From contig NC_060909.1 in NCBI RefSeq assembly GCF_014805685.1, positions 9,193,792 to 9,257,791 of the forward strand: a stretch of 64,000 bases of DNA, in the 5' to 3' direction. Positions 38,565-50,123 of this stretch are shown here, piece after piece (the stretch's first letter is position 1; each line of letters begins with the position of its first letter). The notes beneath the pieces are model-generated. The model made no database searches and was not told where the DNA came from. It saw only the letters and a program-made list of their open reading frames with translations. This DNA comes from Silurus meridionalis (Eukaryota; Chordata; Actinopteri; Siluriformes; Siluridae). Made by a program: the position numbers and the translations under genes.

Positions 38565-40026
38565 CAGTGGGCCAAAAAAGTATTTAGTCAGCCACCAATT
38601 GTGCAAGTTCTCCCACTTAAAAAGATGAGAGAGGCCTGTAATTTTCATCATAGGTACACTCCAACTATGAGAGACAAAATTAGAAAAAAAATCCTAAAAA
38701 TCACATTGTCTGATTTTTAAAGAATTTATTTGCAAATTAAGGTGGAAAATAAGTATTTGGTCACCTACAAAAAAGCAAGATTTCTGGCTCTCACAGACCT
38801 GTAACTTTTTCTTTAAGAGGCTCCTCTGTCCTCCACTTGTTACCTGTATTAATGGCACCTGTTTGAACTCATTATCAGTATAAAGACACCTGTCCACAAC
38901 CTCAAACAGTCAGACTCCAAACTCCACTATGGCCAAGACCAAAGAGCTGTCAAAGGACACCAGAAACAAAATTGTAGACCTGTACCAGGCTGGAAAGACT
39001 GAATCTGGAATAGGTAAGCAGCTTGGTCTAAAGAAAGCAACTGTGGGGGCAATTATTAGAAAATGGAAGACATACAAGACCACTGATAATCTTTCTCGAT
39101 CTGGGGCTCCACGCAAGATCTCACCCCGTGGGGTCAAAATGATCACAAGAGCGGTGAGCAAAAATCCCAGAACCACACGGGGAACCTAGTGAATGACCTG
39201 CAGAGAGCTGGGACAAAGTAACAAAGGCTACCATCAGTAACACACTACGCCGCCAGGGACTCAAATCCTGCAGTGCCAGATGTGTCCCCCTGCTTAAGCT
39301 GGTACATGTCCGGGCCCGTCTGAAGTTTGCTAGAGAGCATTTGGATGATCCAGAAGAAGATTGGGAGAATGTCATATGGTCAGATAAAACCAAAATAGAG
39401 CTTCTTGGTAAAAACTCAACTTGTCATGTTTGGAGGAGAAAGAATGCTGAGTTGCATCCAAAGAACACCATACCTAATGTAAAGCATGGGGGTGGAAACA
39501 TCATGCTTTGGGGCTGTTTTTCTGCAAAGGGACCAGGACGACTGATCCGTGTAAAGGAAATAATGAATGGGGCCATGTATCGTTAGATTTTGAGTGAAAA
39601 CCTCCTTCCATCAGCAAGGGCATTGAAGATGAAACGTGGCTGGGTCTTTCAGCATAACAATGATCCCAAACACACTGCCCGGGCAACGAAGGAGTGGCTT
39701 CGTAAGAAGCATCTCAAGGTCCTGGAGTGGCCAAGCCAGTCTCCAGATCTTAACCCCATAGAAAATCTTTGGGGGGAGTTGAAAATCCGTGTTGCACAGC
39801 GACAGCCCCAAAACATCTCTGTCATTGCCAACAAAGGGTATATAACAAAGTATTGAGGTGAACTTTTGTTATTGACCAGATACTTAAATTCCACCATAAT
39901 TTGCAAATAAACTCTTTAAAAATCAGACAATGTGATTTTGTGGATTTTTTTTCTCATTTTGTCTCTCATAGTTGAAGTGTACCTATGATGACCTCTTTTT
40001 AAGTGGGAGCTCTTTTTGCCCCACTG
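38565..40026 (+). mobile_element. Tc1-like transposon inserted in the tetranucleotide array
   Basis: Flanked by TA on both sides (38563-38564, 40027-40028). The left end is cagtgggccaaaaaagtatt. The right end carries the matching inverse (ctttttgccccactg), but the right inverted repeat is shortened by an internal deletion just after aagtgggagc. Length is 1,462 bases. It is close to an intact family member, so the insertion looks fairly young. It splits one CTAC-type array into two halves of about 550 and 580 bases. Confidence 0.92.
38929..39856 (+). pseudogene. Tc1-like transposase, frameshifted and with an internal stop
   Basis: It begins [20 protein letters not shown], with paired helix-turn-helix domains ([33 protein letters not shown]) and a DDE catalytic core. 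The first Asp is in VIWSDKTKIELLG, the second in [12 protein letters not shown] and the Glu in [15 protein letters not shown]. The frame shifts between about 39187 and 39340, and a TAG interrupts it at 39584-39586. The segment just before the C-terminal [11 protein letters not shown] is shorter than usual. It is inactive as it stands. Confidence 0.92.
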
Positions 40027-40608
40027 TACCTACTGTATTACCTACCTACCTACCATACTATCTACCTACCATACTACCTACCAACATACTACCTAAATAC
40101 TGTACTACCTACCTACCATACTTCCATACTTCCATACTACCCACCCACCCACCCACCCACCTACCCACCAACCATACTACCCACCCACATAACCACCCAC
40201 CCACCCACCCACCCACCCACCCACCCACCTACCCACCTACCTACCCACCACCCACCTACCCACCTACCCACCCACCCACCTACCCACCAACCATACTACC
40301 CACCCACATAAACACCCACCCACCCACCCACCTACCCACCTACCCACCTACCCACCCACCTACCCACCTACCTACCCACCCACCTACCTACCCACCCACC
40401 ATACTCCATACCACCCACCTACCACCCACCCACCTACCTTACTACCTACCTACCTACCCACCCACCACCCACCCACCCACCTACCTACCTACCTACCTAC
40501 CATACTACCTACTGTACTTACATACTACCCACCTACCTACCTACCTCACTACTTACTGTACTACCAACCATATTACCTACCGTACTTTCATACTACCTAC
40601 CTACTGTA
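40027..40608. repeat. (CTAC)n / (CCCA)n tetranucleotide array, right part
   Basis: Continuation of the array left of the Tc1 element, richer in CCCA. Runs at 40141-40160 and 40194-40228 read (GGGT)n on the - strand, a sequence type known to fold into very stable parallel G-quadruplexes. Confidence 0.95.
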
Positions 40609-40619
40609 GCTGTCTATCT

Positions 40620-42028
40620 GCTAAAAGTACACAACTTTTACAAACAAATATTGTGTTAAAACATTAAAGTACAGCTTTTTTTCTTTGTCCATCTTAAAGT
40701 ATGAGGTTGTAAATTTGAACATTGTTTAAAAGAAGTACAAGAAGAAAGTACATGAAACAAAACACTTTTGGTAAATAATGGTAAATTACTCACCTTTTGC
40801 CAAAAACAAGCAAATGAACAATCTAGAAACTAAAGCCAAAAGTTTAGCTAACATTAAAACTCAAACACCAACAACCAGTTGTCTTTACACTTCTATATTG
40901 AAACTGAGTTAAATTTAATGTATAGCCAACAATTGTATACAATCTCAGTGTTGATCTTGATCAACAATGAGAATGTATACAATTTTAGAAAAAAAAGTCA
41001 TCCTTGACATTAAAAAAAAAGATTTTTTTTCTCCTTGTCTTTAATGTTCTTTGTGAAAGACACTACACTCACAAACAGATGATCACACGGTACAGATACA
41101 AGATTACAAATAAATACAATGATCATATATATGCATGTAATTCAGGAGGAAATAAATGAATTCTCTCAAATGCATGAGTATCAAATATATAAGTATCTGA
41201 TACCAAAAAAGGCAAAAAATATAGTAGGGTTAAAAGTTGTTATTTTGTCTTAAGACAAAGAAAAAAAGTGACTTATTACTGTACTAAATTAACTCTTGTT
41301 TCTTTCCACCGGTGTTTTTTAAACTATGCTATATAATATATAATACATGATTTGATGTCTGATGCCACATTTCTTTTCTCATGTCTTTTCAAAAAGACAA
41401 TATATGATGTGTAATGTAAGAATTAAAACTCTTGGCTGTGTGTGTGCTGCAATAGAAAAATAATCAATGACTATGATGATTGATGGTTGCAGTGAAGAGG
41501 AGTTGCAGTTACCACCCAAAAGTTATTGAGTTTCCGATACTTGCATGTGTTTTATTAATCTTACATCTTACTGGTTTGCCAGTGATTAGAGAACAACATT
41601 GCAACTATTTATCCATTTATAGTTGCATTTAATTTTGTGGTCTAGAAAACATTAGTTCCTTCTATCGCTTATTGGAAAGCAGTCATTCCTCCACCAGTCT
41701 CTCTCTGTCTCTCTATTAACTTGTCATGCTACTTAAACCCTGCCAGCAAAACATTTTTCATCCTAAAGACTGTCCAGTGGCAGAAAACGTGTTACTGTTA
41801 CTTGTTACTAAGTCCTCACACTGGAAATAATAGTTTTCTGTCTTTCTTTAAATACCATATTTGTGAATGTTAATATTAGACCGAGTGTGTCCAAAATACA
41901 GTCCATTTGAAATATCGGTTACGGAAAATTATTTGACACCCTCTGACCAATCAGAAATAAAAATTTAACAGTGCTGTGTTCAGATATTTATGTGGATCTC
42001 ATGGAGCTCCATTATTAATGATGTGTGG

Positions 42029-42033
<5 letters not shown>
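40620..42033. other. intergenic, no gene seen
   Basis: AT-rich sequence without credible frames or recognised repeats. Confidence 0.5.
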
Positions 42034-42065
<32 letters not shown>

Positions 42066-42187
42066 TGTGCGACCCTTATTGTGTCTACAACCTGTGTGTA
42101 AGTGAATAAAACACTGTGTTCCATGTGCTTGCTCTGTGTTCTTTCTCATCTTGTGTATTGTGTACACGCATGATATGCACTAATCTT

Positions 42188-42257
<70 letters not shown>
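42034..42257. repeat. two (GT)n microsatellites
   Basis: GT runs at 42034-42063 and 42189-42257. Further runs follow: (GT)n 42803-42851, (GA)n 43045-43091 and (GT)n 43223-43277. Confidence 0.95.
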
Positions 42258-42262
<5 letters not shown>

Positions 42263-42802
42263 CATCTCAAGGTGAGTGTGAGTGAATGCGGTTTCTCTGG
42301 CAGCTGCTGTGTAATCATGTGAAAGCTGGTGGAGCAAAAGAGAGCAGGTGCAGCTATTCATCTCACAGATTTGTTTTGCCCGAGAGCAGCCTGGCAGAAG
42401 TCTTTTCAGAGCAAATGGAGAAAAATGGCGAAACGTATTCTAAATGTCATTCATTCAAGACGTTGTGTCACTCTGACCTTAAAAAAAAAGAAAATTCATC
42501 TTTGCCTTTTGTAAATGTGGATTGGGCAAAATACCATATTTTGATAAGAAACAGCATATAAAAGGCTGCTGGGGCTGCTTTGTGTTTGCGTGTGTATGTT
42601 ATGTTGAAGTGCATCTGTATTTGCACTTGTGCCACTATGTTTGTTTTATATGAAATAATTATTAGGGTTTTTTTTTGTTCCAGCTTGCAGCATGCAAAGT
42701 TTGTAGATAATTAATGTGAAAAAGCCAGACAGGAACAGGTTAAATTACAGTTTGCCCTAAGGCAAAGTCTAGTTAATTAGAAATGAGAAATATTACAATG
42801 TA

Positions 42803-42853
<51 letters not shown>

Positions 42854-43041
42854 TCTATTTTTATTTGTGCAGACATTTGAAAGGTTTTCATGAGGCAAAT
42901 ATTTTTTTAACAACAACTAAAGCTTTTGAATGAAATTAATTAACTGATTAATTTTAATCATAGCTACATTATTTTAGTGACTAAGGTATTAAGTTACTTA
43001 GATTTAGGTGTGGGCAAAGTGTGTGTGGGCAATGTGTGTGG

Positions 43042-43096
<55 letters not shown>

Positions 43097-43222
43097 TTGA
43101 TCCATATTTGCACTTGTTTTACCATGTTTTTTCAGCATTCAATATTTAATATTAATAAATGAGAACAGGTTAATTTACAGTTTGCCCTGACCGAGCATGG
43201 CCAATTTTAAATATATTAATGA

Positions 43223-43278
<56 letters not shown>

Positions 43279-43289
43279 TAGCAAAGCAG

Positions 43290-43750
43290 AGCTGTGGTTA
43301 AAACAGACATGCAGAAAGAACACTTTGTACAGTCATTAAAGCTTTTCCGTATTTGCTCTCCTGATGGAGGGGAACAACATTAATGCTCTTTTCTAAAAGG
43401 ATTCAAGTGCTCGGCCAGTACATTAGCTGCAATTACGCTAAAATATCTCCCGGGCCAGAGATCTGCGCTGTATGAAGAGCCTGTTTTGACATGCAAGCGG
43501 CGACACTGACATGAGAGGATGTGCAACGAGGACGTTCTTCTCATCTCATAAAGAACAAGAAGAGGAGGGAAAAAAATCCATTAGAGGCCAATCATAAATA
43601 TCTCTCTTCATTCTATTATACTGAGATGAAAGAACGAACGCACGCAATCAGATTATGAAGGGGATCGAGTCGGGCTCGAATTTTTTCCTCTGCTCTATTA
43701 TGGTGATAATTTACTGTGCTCTCATAAAATATCAAATAAGGATGGAAGAC
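43290..43750. promoter_or_regulatory. candidate conserved non-coding element
   Basis: A 460-base block of unique, compositionally balanced sequence between microsatellites. It contains attagctgcaattacgct, ccaatcataaatatctc (HOX/PBX-like) and no frame of note. It stands out from the low-complexity flanks. Confidence 0.35.
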
Positions 43751-43917
43751 AGCGTTTTTAAATAGCAGCAGGTAAAAACACATCCTCAGATTCCACCCTT
43801 AAGCTAATGAAGCCTGACCTGCTATTAGCTTGATTAGCACAGCCTAGCACTACAATATCATTAAGCTTATTCTCAGTGCGCAGTTGAAGGAAAGCTGGTA
43901 GAGCCATAATGAGGAGT

Positions 43918-43937
43918 GCAAGGCATGCTGGGAAATG
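43918..43937 (+). promoter_or_regulatory. ZNF143 (SBS)-like motif
   Basis: gcaaggcatgctgggaaatg resembles the complement of the ZNF143/Staf binding consensus (CCCAGCATGCCTTGC core). It lies in unique sequence at the edge of the candidate element above. Confidence 0.4.
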
Positions 43938-44639
43938 ATGCCAGCATAGCATGACAGCTTGTTATCAACCAGAGCCACTGAAGAGCAGAGCCATGACGAC
44001 CATGAAAATCAGCCCCAGAGCAAAAACTGGCATTTGGACTCTCTCTCTCTCTCTTTCTCTTTTTTTTCTCACTGTCTCTTTTTATCCATGGATCACTCCA
44101 TCAACAGTTTGTGCTCTGTATAAAAGATATAATAAACTCCTAAAATGTTCTAGTACATTAGTAACTGTATAAAGCACCGGTAGAGCTGCATATTTACACA
44201 TATTTGTTTCTGCACTTTCTTATTTTACTCATCTGCTATTTTGTTTTCTCAAACTAAATGGCTGGGGTTAGTCATGTCATGATCAGCACTGACCTTAATG
44301 CATGTATTGCATGATCAGATTACCTTTCCTTCTTTTTTTTTCTATTTGCTGGGTTTAATTGAATGTAGGTGGAGAGGCTGAATAGTACCCAATGTGATAA
44401 GCATTAACAGGCATTAACAGTGCTGTTTTAATGATTTTCATAAGAAAATTGGGATGTTTTTTTTTGTTATTATTCTAACTTGCAGAGAAGTTTATTAAAC
44501 TGTTTAGTAAGCTATTCAGCAGGACATAAGAAGATGATACTGCAATATGGTAATGAAATTTCTCCTTCTTTATGTCATTATATTGCTGTTCATGCAACTT
44601 TCCCACCTAAATACAAAACCAGCATTATGAAAATGTTAG

Positions 44640-45175
44640 TGTTAAGGTGTTAAGCCCTAAAGCCAGGGCAATTATTTAACTCCTGCAAGCCCTACACAAC
44701 ATCTTACATTTATCAGTTTTGCCATTTGGCAGATACTCTTATTCAGAGAGACTTAATGAACCATAAAAACATGGTTCATTAGGTCACAGACTAAAAATCC
44801 AGGCAGTCTAAAAACTCTGAAACTCTGTTGGAAGGGAATATAAAAACAGAAATGCTCATTAACATACTTCTGGAGCAGGTAGGACATTGTTAAACTGCTA
44901 CTGTTTGGATATCAAGGGAAGTGAGTTTCACCACCTAGGTCCCAGAACAAAGAAGAACCTTGCTGTCCTTGTACCCCGAGAGATAATGTGACCAGTCATG
45001 CAGTTGAGGATCGGCAGGAGTGTGGTGCAGTGTGAGGAGATAGGTACTTCTAGGTTTGTAAAAGCTGGACTATTTTTGGCTTTATAGGCAGGTATTAGTG
45101 CTTTAAATCTGATTCAGGCAGCTCCTGGAAGCCACTGGAGGGGGCGTAGGAAAATTTGCGGCTACATCCTACCTA
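44640..45175 (+). repeat. teleost interspersed repeat remnant
   Basis: Includes atttggcagatactcttatt, related to 29265, then gtgagtttcaccacctaggt, ggctttataggcaggtatta and gctcctggaagccactggag. These form a text seen widely across fish genomes. The family is not named here. Confidence 0.55.
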
Positions 45176-46480
45176 CTCCTTAGGTATATGTTATTTAATG
45201 ACGTACAATTTAATTAGTACATGCTAGCTCGGAAAATTACAAAGGCAAATGTTATAATAGGGTTGTAGATGTTTTTTCCAAAACATTATTTACAAACATT
45301 ACCAGAACATTTAATGTTAACAAAGACTTTGATCTAAAGTTGTTTTAAAGCATGTTTAATTTGTAAATCGATTGTAAATCTAAAGTTACTGACCTTCAGC
45401 TAAGTCACTAGTCACTAAGTAAATGCTAAGCCAACTGCTCAAATATTAACAAGCATTATAGCTCAAATCAGCTTGCATGAAAATATCTAGTTGTCTCGAT
45501 ACAAATTAGCTGGGTAAAAATTATGCATAGCTCACAACAGACAGATTGTAACACTTACATTTCAAATGCTGCATAAAAAATTGAGGGATCACAGAGTCTT
45601 GCTACATTTCAATGAGCAAGGTGTATGTGTACATACAGTGTATATGTAATGATGTGTTGAATTCTTAATGCAAACAACCAATCGCATTAAATATACAAAT
45701 AAAATTTATATTTGTACATATTTATCTACAAATATAATTTTCTAATAATTTTATAAATGGTTTGATCAGTCATTGGTTCTTTGTAGTAACACTAGTTAAA
45801 GATTAATTTTATACTTAACTCCCTAAAACTGGCAGATGCCTAAAATGAAACAACAAAAGTAAACACAGTTCACAGGACCACAGGATTACCAAATATTTTA
45901 ATATTATAATAATCGAATAATCTGTTTTGTAATTTAGTGAGCAAAAGTAAAATATCCTCAGTAACAGACATTTCTGAAGTCCTGCATTTAACTAACTGGA
46001 CTCATATTTTAGTGTTTAGTTAGGGATTATACCTAGGTGTTATGAGATAATATGACAAAATTAAAGCTGCATGGTGACTTGTCATATTTAGTCCAGAGCT
46101 CAGTTTGTTGTCTGTCCCAGTGGCAGAATAGACTCTGCATCCACCACCAGTACACATTCCAATGTAAAATCCCAATTAAATTCATTTCAGTTTCAAACGG
46201 TAGCACTTCAAAATCTGGAAAAGTTCTCTGAAAGCGAGGAGTGAATACTAATACAAAGCACTATATTTTGGAAGGCACTTGTGTCTTTTCTGTGCTTATA
46301 ATCAGTAATGGTACGGAGGATTAATATGATATTAATTAGATATAAATTAGTCCTATTCAAACATTAAAGCCTGCCATTTTTGTGTATAAGAGCAAGAATA
46401 GTATTAACTGAGAACTCATTTGCATAAATGGTATTCATTTACCAGGTATAGTTTAATCTATTTTGGTTTTTCTTGTATTC
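45176..46480. other. intergenic, no gene seen
   Basis: AT-rich sequence without recognised repeats or credible frames. Confidence 0.5.
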
Positions 46481-46499
46481 GATGTATTAAAACAATACA

Positions 46500-46640
46500 A
46501 GCGCACACTGGGCTGAAAAGATTGAACAGGCAATGCACTGCTCTCACAGCCTGCACACATAATTACATATCATTATTATGCTAATACAAAGGCATAAAAG
46601 GCTAATTAGGGAGCTAAAGAAGCTTTATTCTGCCTCTGTG
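46500..46640. promoter_or_regulatory. candidate conserved non-coding element
   Basis: Unique block with several A/T-core homeodomain- and POU-like sites close together (ttacatatcattattatgc, ggctaattagggagctaa). It is followed by a poly(T) run (46660-46674). Confidence 0.3.
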
Positions 46641-46854
46641 CTTTTGACAGCTTTTTCTTTTTTTTTTTTTTTTTCTTTTTATTCAGGTTAAGCCTTAAAA
46701 CATATTGTTTTAATACATGATCACAGGAGTTGTGATAAAATAGTGTGTAAAGTGAAACAGCGAATAAATATGATTTATTTGTAATTTTTTTATCAAATTA
46801 AGAGAATGGAGATGGATTTCATCTGAGATCATAATAATTAAGCATCAATAAAAT

Positions 46855-47120
46855 GTGCAAACACTAAATCGACCTCCTGGCGCAATGATGAATGTTTAAA
46901 ACTATTTTTGCGCACACGATTACATTATAAACATTTCATCTCGTGCAGAAATCTATTTGCGTTTTTATCTTTTTCTTCTGTGAGCTTTATTGCATAAGGC
47001 AATCATTCTCATTTCTTGCTGTGCCTTCATTGCCTTTAGCTTGAAGTGATGCTAATGCGAGCAGTAAGCGTCTGGACATCTGCCACTTACGAGCATTAAC
47101 AGCATATTTCAACTCATTTA
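46855..47120. promoter_or_regulatory. candidate conserved non-coding element
   Basis: Unique block, with strings such as cctcctggcgcaatgatgaa and gtgatgctaatgcgagcagt, between AT-rich stretches. No frame or repeat family explains it. Confidence 0.3.
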
Positions 47121-47509
47121 ACAGCAACAACAACAAAAAAAAAATCTCACACTGTTTTATTGTTTGAGTTTATATCGTTTAAATAAAACAGTACACTAGA
47201 GCAGGAACAAGAACAATGTTGATCCATTATAAGTACATTCCCAGTGCTTATGAAAATGAGTCCAGATGTGAAGTGCTAAAATTAAGAGACAAGATATTGC
47301 TTTTCTCCATCTTTTATCAATCCCTTTTTTTTTTCTAAAATAGTAGCACTTTAATTTTATAGTGTGTAGTTTGTCAGATTTCCCTACAGGCTGATAGCTG
47401 CAGGAGAAATGAGCAACATCTGCCTCTTTGGCACACACACATTCATATGAAAAGCATTATTCCTGTCTTACACTACATCAAAGAGTGGCAGAGAGAGAAA
47501 GAGAGAAAG

Positions 47510-47700
47510 AGATACAAGCTGTACGTTGAAATAGCTGCTAGCTTGAATCGAGTGTTGACCCCTGTGGATTGACAGCTCAAAAACCCATTAAATGGTTTGC
47601 CGTCGCCAAAAGCTTTAGAGACGCACCAAAGGCCATTCTGGATAAGAAGCACTTTGGAAAACAGTGTCATATACTCAAATATGTGACAAGATACTACAAG
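47510..47700. promoter_or_regulatory. candidate conserved non-coding element
   Basis: Unique block containing gtggattgacagctcaaa (a TGACAG TALE-type site) and ttgccgtcgccaaaagcttt. It ends at AT-rich sequence. Confidence 0.25.
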
Positions 47701-47889
47701 TAATGACAATAATATTGGCATCTCTATTTCAATTATTGTCATAATAATATTCATATTATTATTATCAATCTATTTATTTAAACAGATAATTCCTAGAATT
47801 TAAGTACTAGAACCTGTTCTAAAAATAATCCATTAGCATGATTATGTACCTAAATCCTTCAAACTGCCAGTTATCAACCCCTAATTATA

Positions 47890-49036
47890 AAAACTGACCT
47901 TAAGCCTTGTCAGCTGTCTAACTATAGGCCAATATCAAACCTCCCCTTTATCTCCAAGATTCTAAAAAAGGTTGTGGCACAGCAGTTATGCTCACATGTA
48001 CTTAGTAATGAAATTTTTGAATCAGTCAGAATTTAGGCCTCACCATAGCACAGAGTCAACACTGGTTAAAGTGGTATATGACCTGCAATTGGTCCATAAT
48101 TGGGAATTGACTACATTGCCCCTGTGGTAGCCATTCAAAACTTAAATAACTCCTCTTTTAAATGGTCACTGACTCATTCTATGACGATGCTTGAGAAATG
48201 TCTGATTATGTAGCATCTCTGGATGGTCTTTCTGTCTCAGTGTGTACAACACTCAAAGACTGTGTGATTATTGACGCTAGTCTGTCCTTTGAGGCTCATG
48301 TAAATAACATTACCAGGATTGCTTTCTTTCACTTTAGAAATATATAATTTGATGTCATTACAGGATGGTGGCAAACTAGTTCATGATTTTGTTACATCTA
48401 GATAAGACTACTGTAATGCTTTACTGTCTGGGTGTTCAAGTGAATAAATAAGATTCAGATTAAAATGCAGCAGAATGAGTCTTCACTTCACTTCATTTAA
48501 TGGTCTCGTGCCGCAGTATCTGAGTGAACTTCTGTACCATTATGATCCTCCATGCCTACTTGGCTGAAAAGGTGCAGGCTATTTGTTGGTACCTCAAATA
48601 ATGAAGACTAGAGCAGGGGGCAGATCTTTTTCTTATAAAGCCCCACAATTATGTAACAAGCTTCCGAATAGTTTTTGGGATTTAGACACGGTCTCAGAGT
48701 TTAGGTTGAGGATGAAAACATTTATTTAGTCAAGCCTTTTGTCGGTAGTTTTTTCTTTAGAAAAACTTCAGGAGCAGATTTGGAGGGATCATGGATATAG
48801 AGTGTTCGGTGATAGATATTTGGATGCTTTTATCCCCCCCACTCTCACATGCTCACTCATTTTTATTGACTGTGGTGTGGTGGGCCGTCTCCTATCCCAG
48901 AGATCTCTCATTGCCACAGTTGCCACCGGCTTGCTCATTATGGACAAACGTTCATTCTTTATTGCCACATTATCTGTGTAAAGCTGTTTTGAGACAATGT
49001 TAATTGTTAAAAGCGCTATGCAAATAAGAAGGAATT
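47890..49036 (+). mobile_element. L2-like LINE, degraded RT and C-terminus with intact 3' tail
   Basis: The decayed frame reads LSNYRPISNLPFISKILKKV, then after a shift FRPHHSTESTLVKVVYDLQL (reverse transcriptase), VIIDASLSFEAHVNNITRI, FNGLVPQYLSELLYHYDPP and SEFRLRMKTFI. The 3' tail (48979-49036) carries gtaaagctgttttgagacaa and ttgttaaaagcgctatgcaa. The RT centre, including the catalytic Asp pair, is deleted. L2/CR1-type clade from memory of these motifs. Confidence 0.8.
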
Positions 49037-49081
49037 AAAAAAATATATTATTAAATATCACACCAATATAGATAAATAGAT

Positions 49082-49158
<77 letters not shown>
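49082..49158. repeat. (TAGA)n microsatellite
   Basis: About 19 TAGA units immediately downstream of the L2-like tail, a common position for repeats that grow from LINE 3' ends. Confidence 0.95.
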
Positions 49159-49159
<1 letters not shown>

Positions 49160-50121
49160 TCTCATAAAAAGGTTAATGTGGTTAATTGTCTGCATGCAGT
49201 TAACAACAAATAACATGAACAGTGTGCTTTTCACTTCTACTGACCAGACAATTGACTTCTCTACATGATTAATGGGAGATGCCACAAAGGGGCGGAACCT
49301 TGCAACCAGCTGACTGCAACCATTCACTGAAAATGTAATGAACATGACTGACATTGCAAATGTAAACATATCAGCACATAGAGTGCTCTAGGCTCTGCAG
49401 TGGTCAATAACCTTATTCATATGTAAATCTTTGCTTTAATATTATAATAGGTAAATAAAATGTATTTATTTTATTTATTTATTTTCTATGTTTGTTTTTT
49501 CATTTTCGCTTTGATTTTACTCATTTAAAGTCCTAGATTTCTAGCTGTACTTTTTCAATCAAACTGGGCTTGCAAGCAGACTAGCAATTCTGTAGACCTG
49601 ATTTTTAGAAAAACCACTTCATTTTCTTAGTTATGAGGAAAGACTGAAAGCTAGACCAACAGATAATACAAATAAAGCAGAACTTCAATAACCTGTGCCC
49701 CACTGTTTTAAAACCCACGAGCTGCCACTGGAGCCAACAAGTAGTTTATAATGTAGAAGTGGAGCTTTAGTTGTTTATGAGTTCTTCAACTGAAAAACTG
49801 TCATATTTTAGGCTTTGTATCAGGCTGAAATGCTTTGTGTACCAAATGCCACTGATGCTACTCTAAGCTGAAGACTTTTTTTAAAGGTCATTCTTCATAA
49901 TCATAACAGATGCAAGTGTATTAATTTCTCTCTGTATTAATTAAATCTGTATAATTAAAGTTTTAAAATAAAGATTTGCTCATTACATTTTTCTTGCTTT
50001 ATCTTTTTTATAGCCTGAGTACTAATAGTCTACTAATAAGACTCTTGTTTACTCAGATTTGTTCAAGTTCTAACAAATAAAGAACAGCAGGAAAATTAAT
50101 TTGCTGTCTGCATGGTACAAT
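49160..50121. other. intergenic, no gene seen
   Basis: AT-rich sequence without credible frames. Confidence 0.5.
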
Positions 50122-50123
50122 TA

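Noticed and set aside
38009..38587. 192-codon frame reading TYLP repeats
   Set aside because: Produced by the CTAC array. Any frame of a 4-base repeat without stops stays open, and its length is an artefact. The same applies to 39972-40667.
38000..40610. CRISPR-like or satellite array
   Set aside because: There are no spacers and no unit longer than 4 bases; the setting is a vertebrate tetranucleotide repeat split by a transposon.
42286..42561. 91-codon frame
   Set aside because: No start context, no recognisable motif, no flanking splice or promoter signals, and the frame crosses an A-rich run. Judged to be chance.
45125..45145. CTCF-like ccactggagggggcg
   Set aside because: The spacing does not fit the CTCF core, and the text belongs to the interspersed repeat at 44640-45175.
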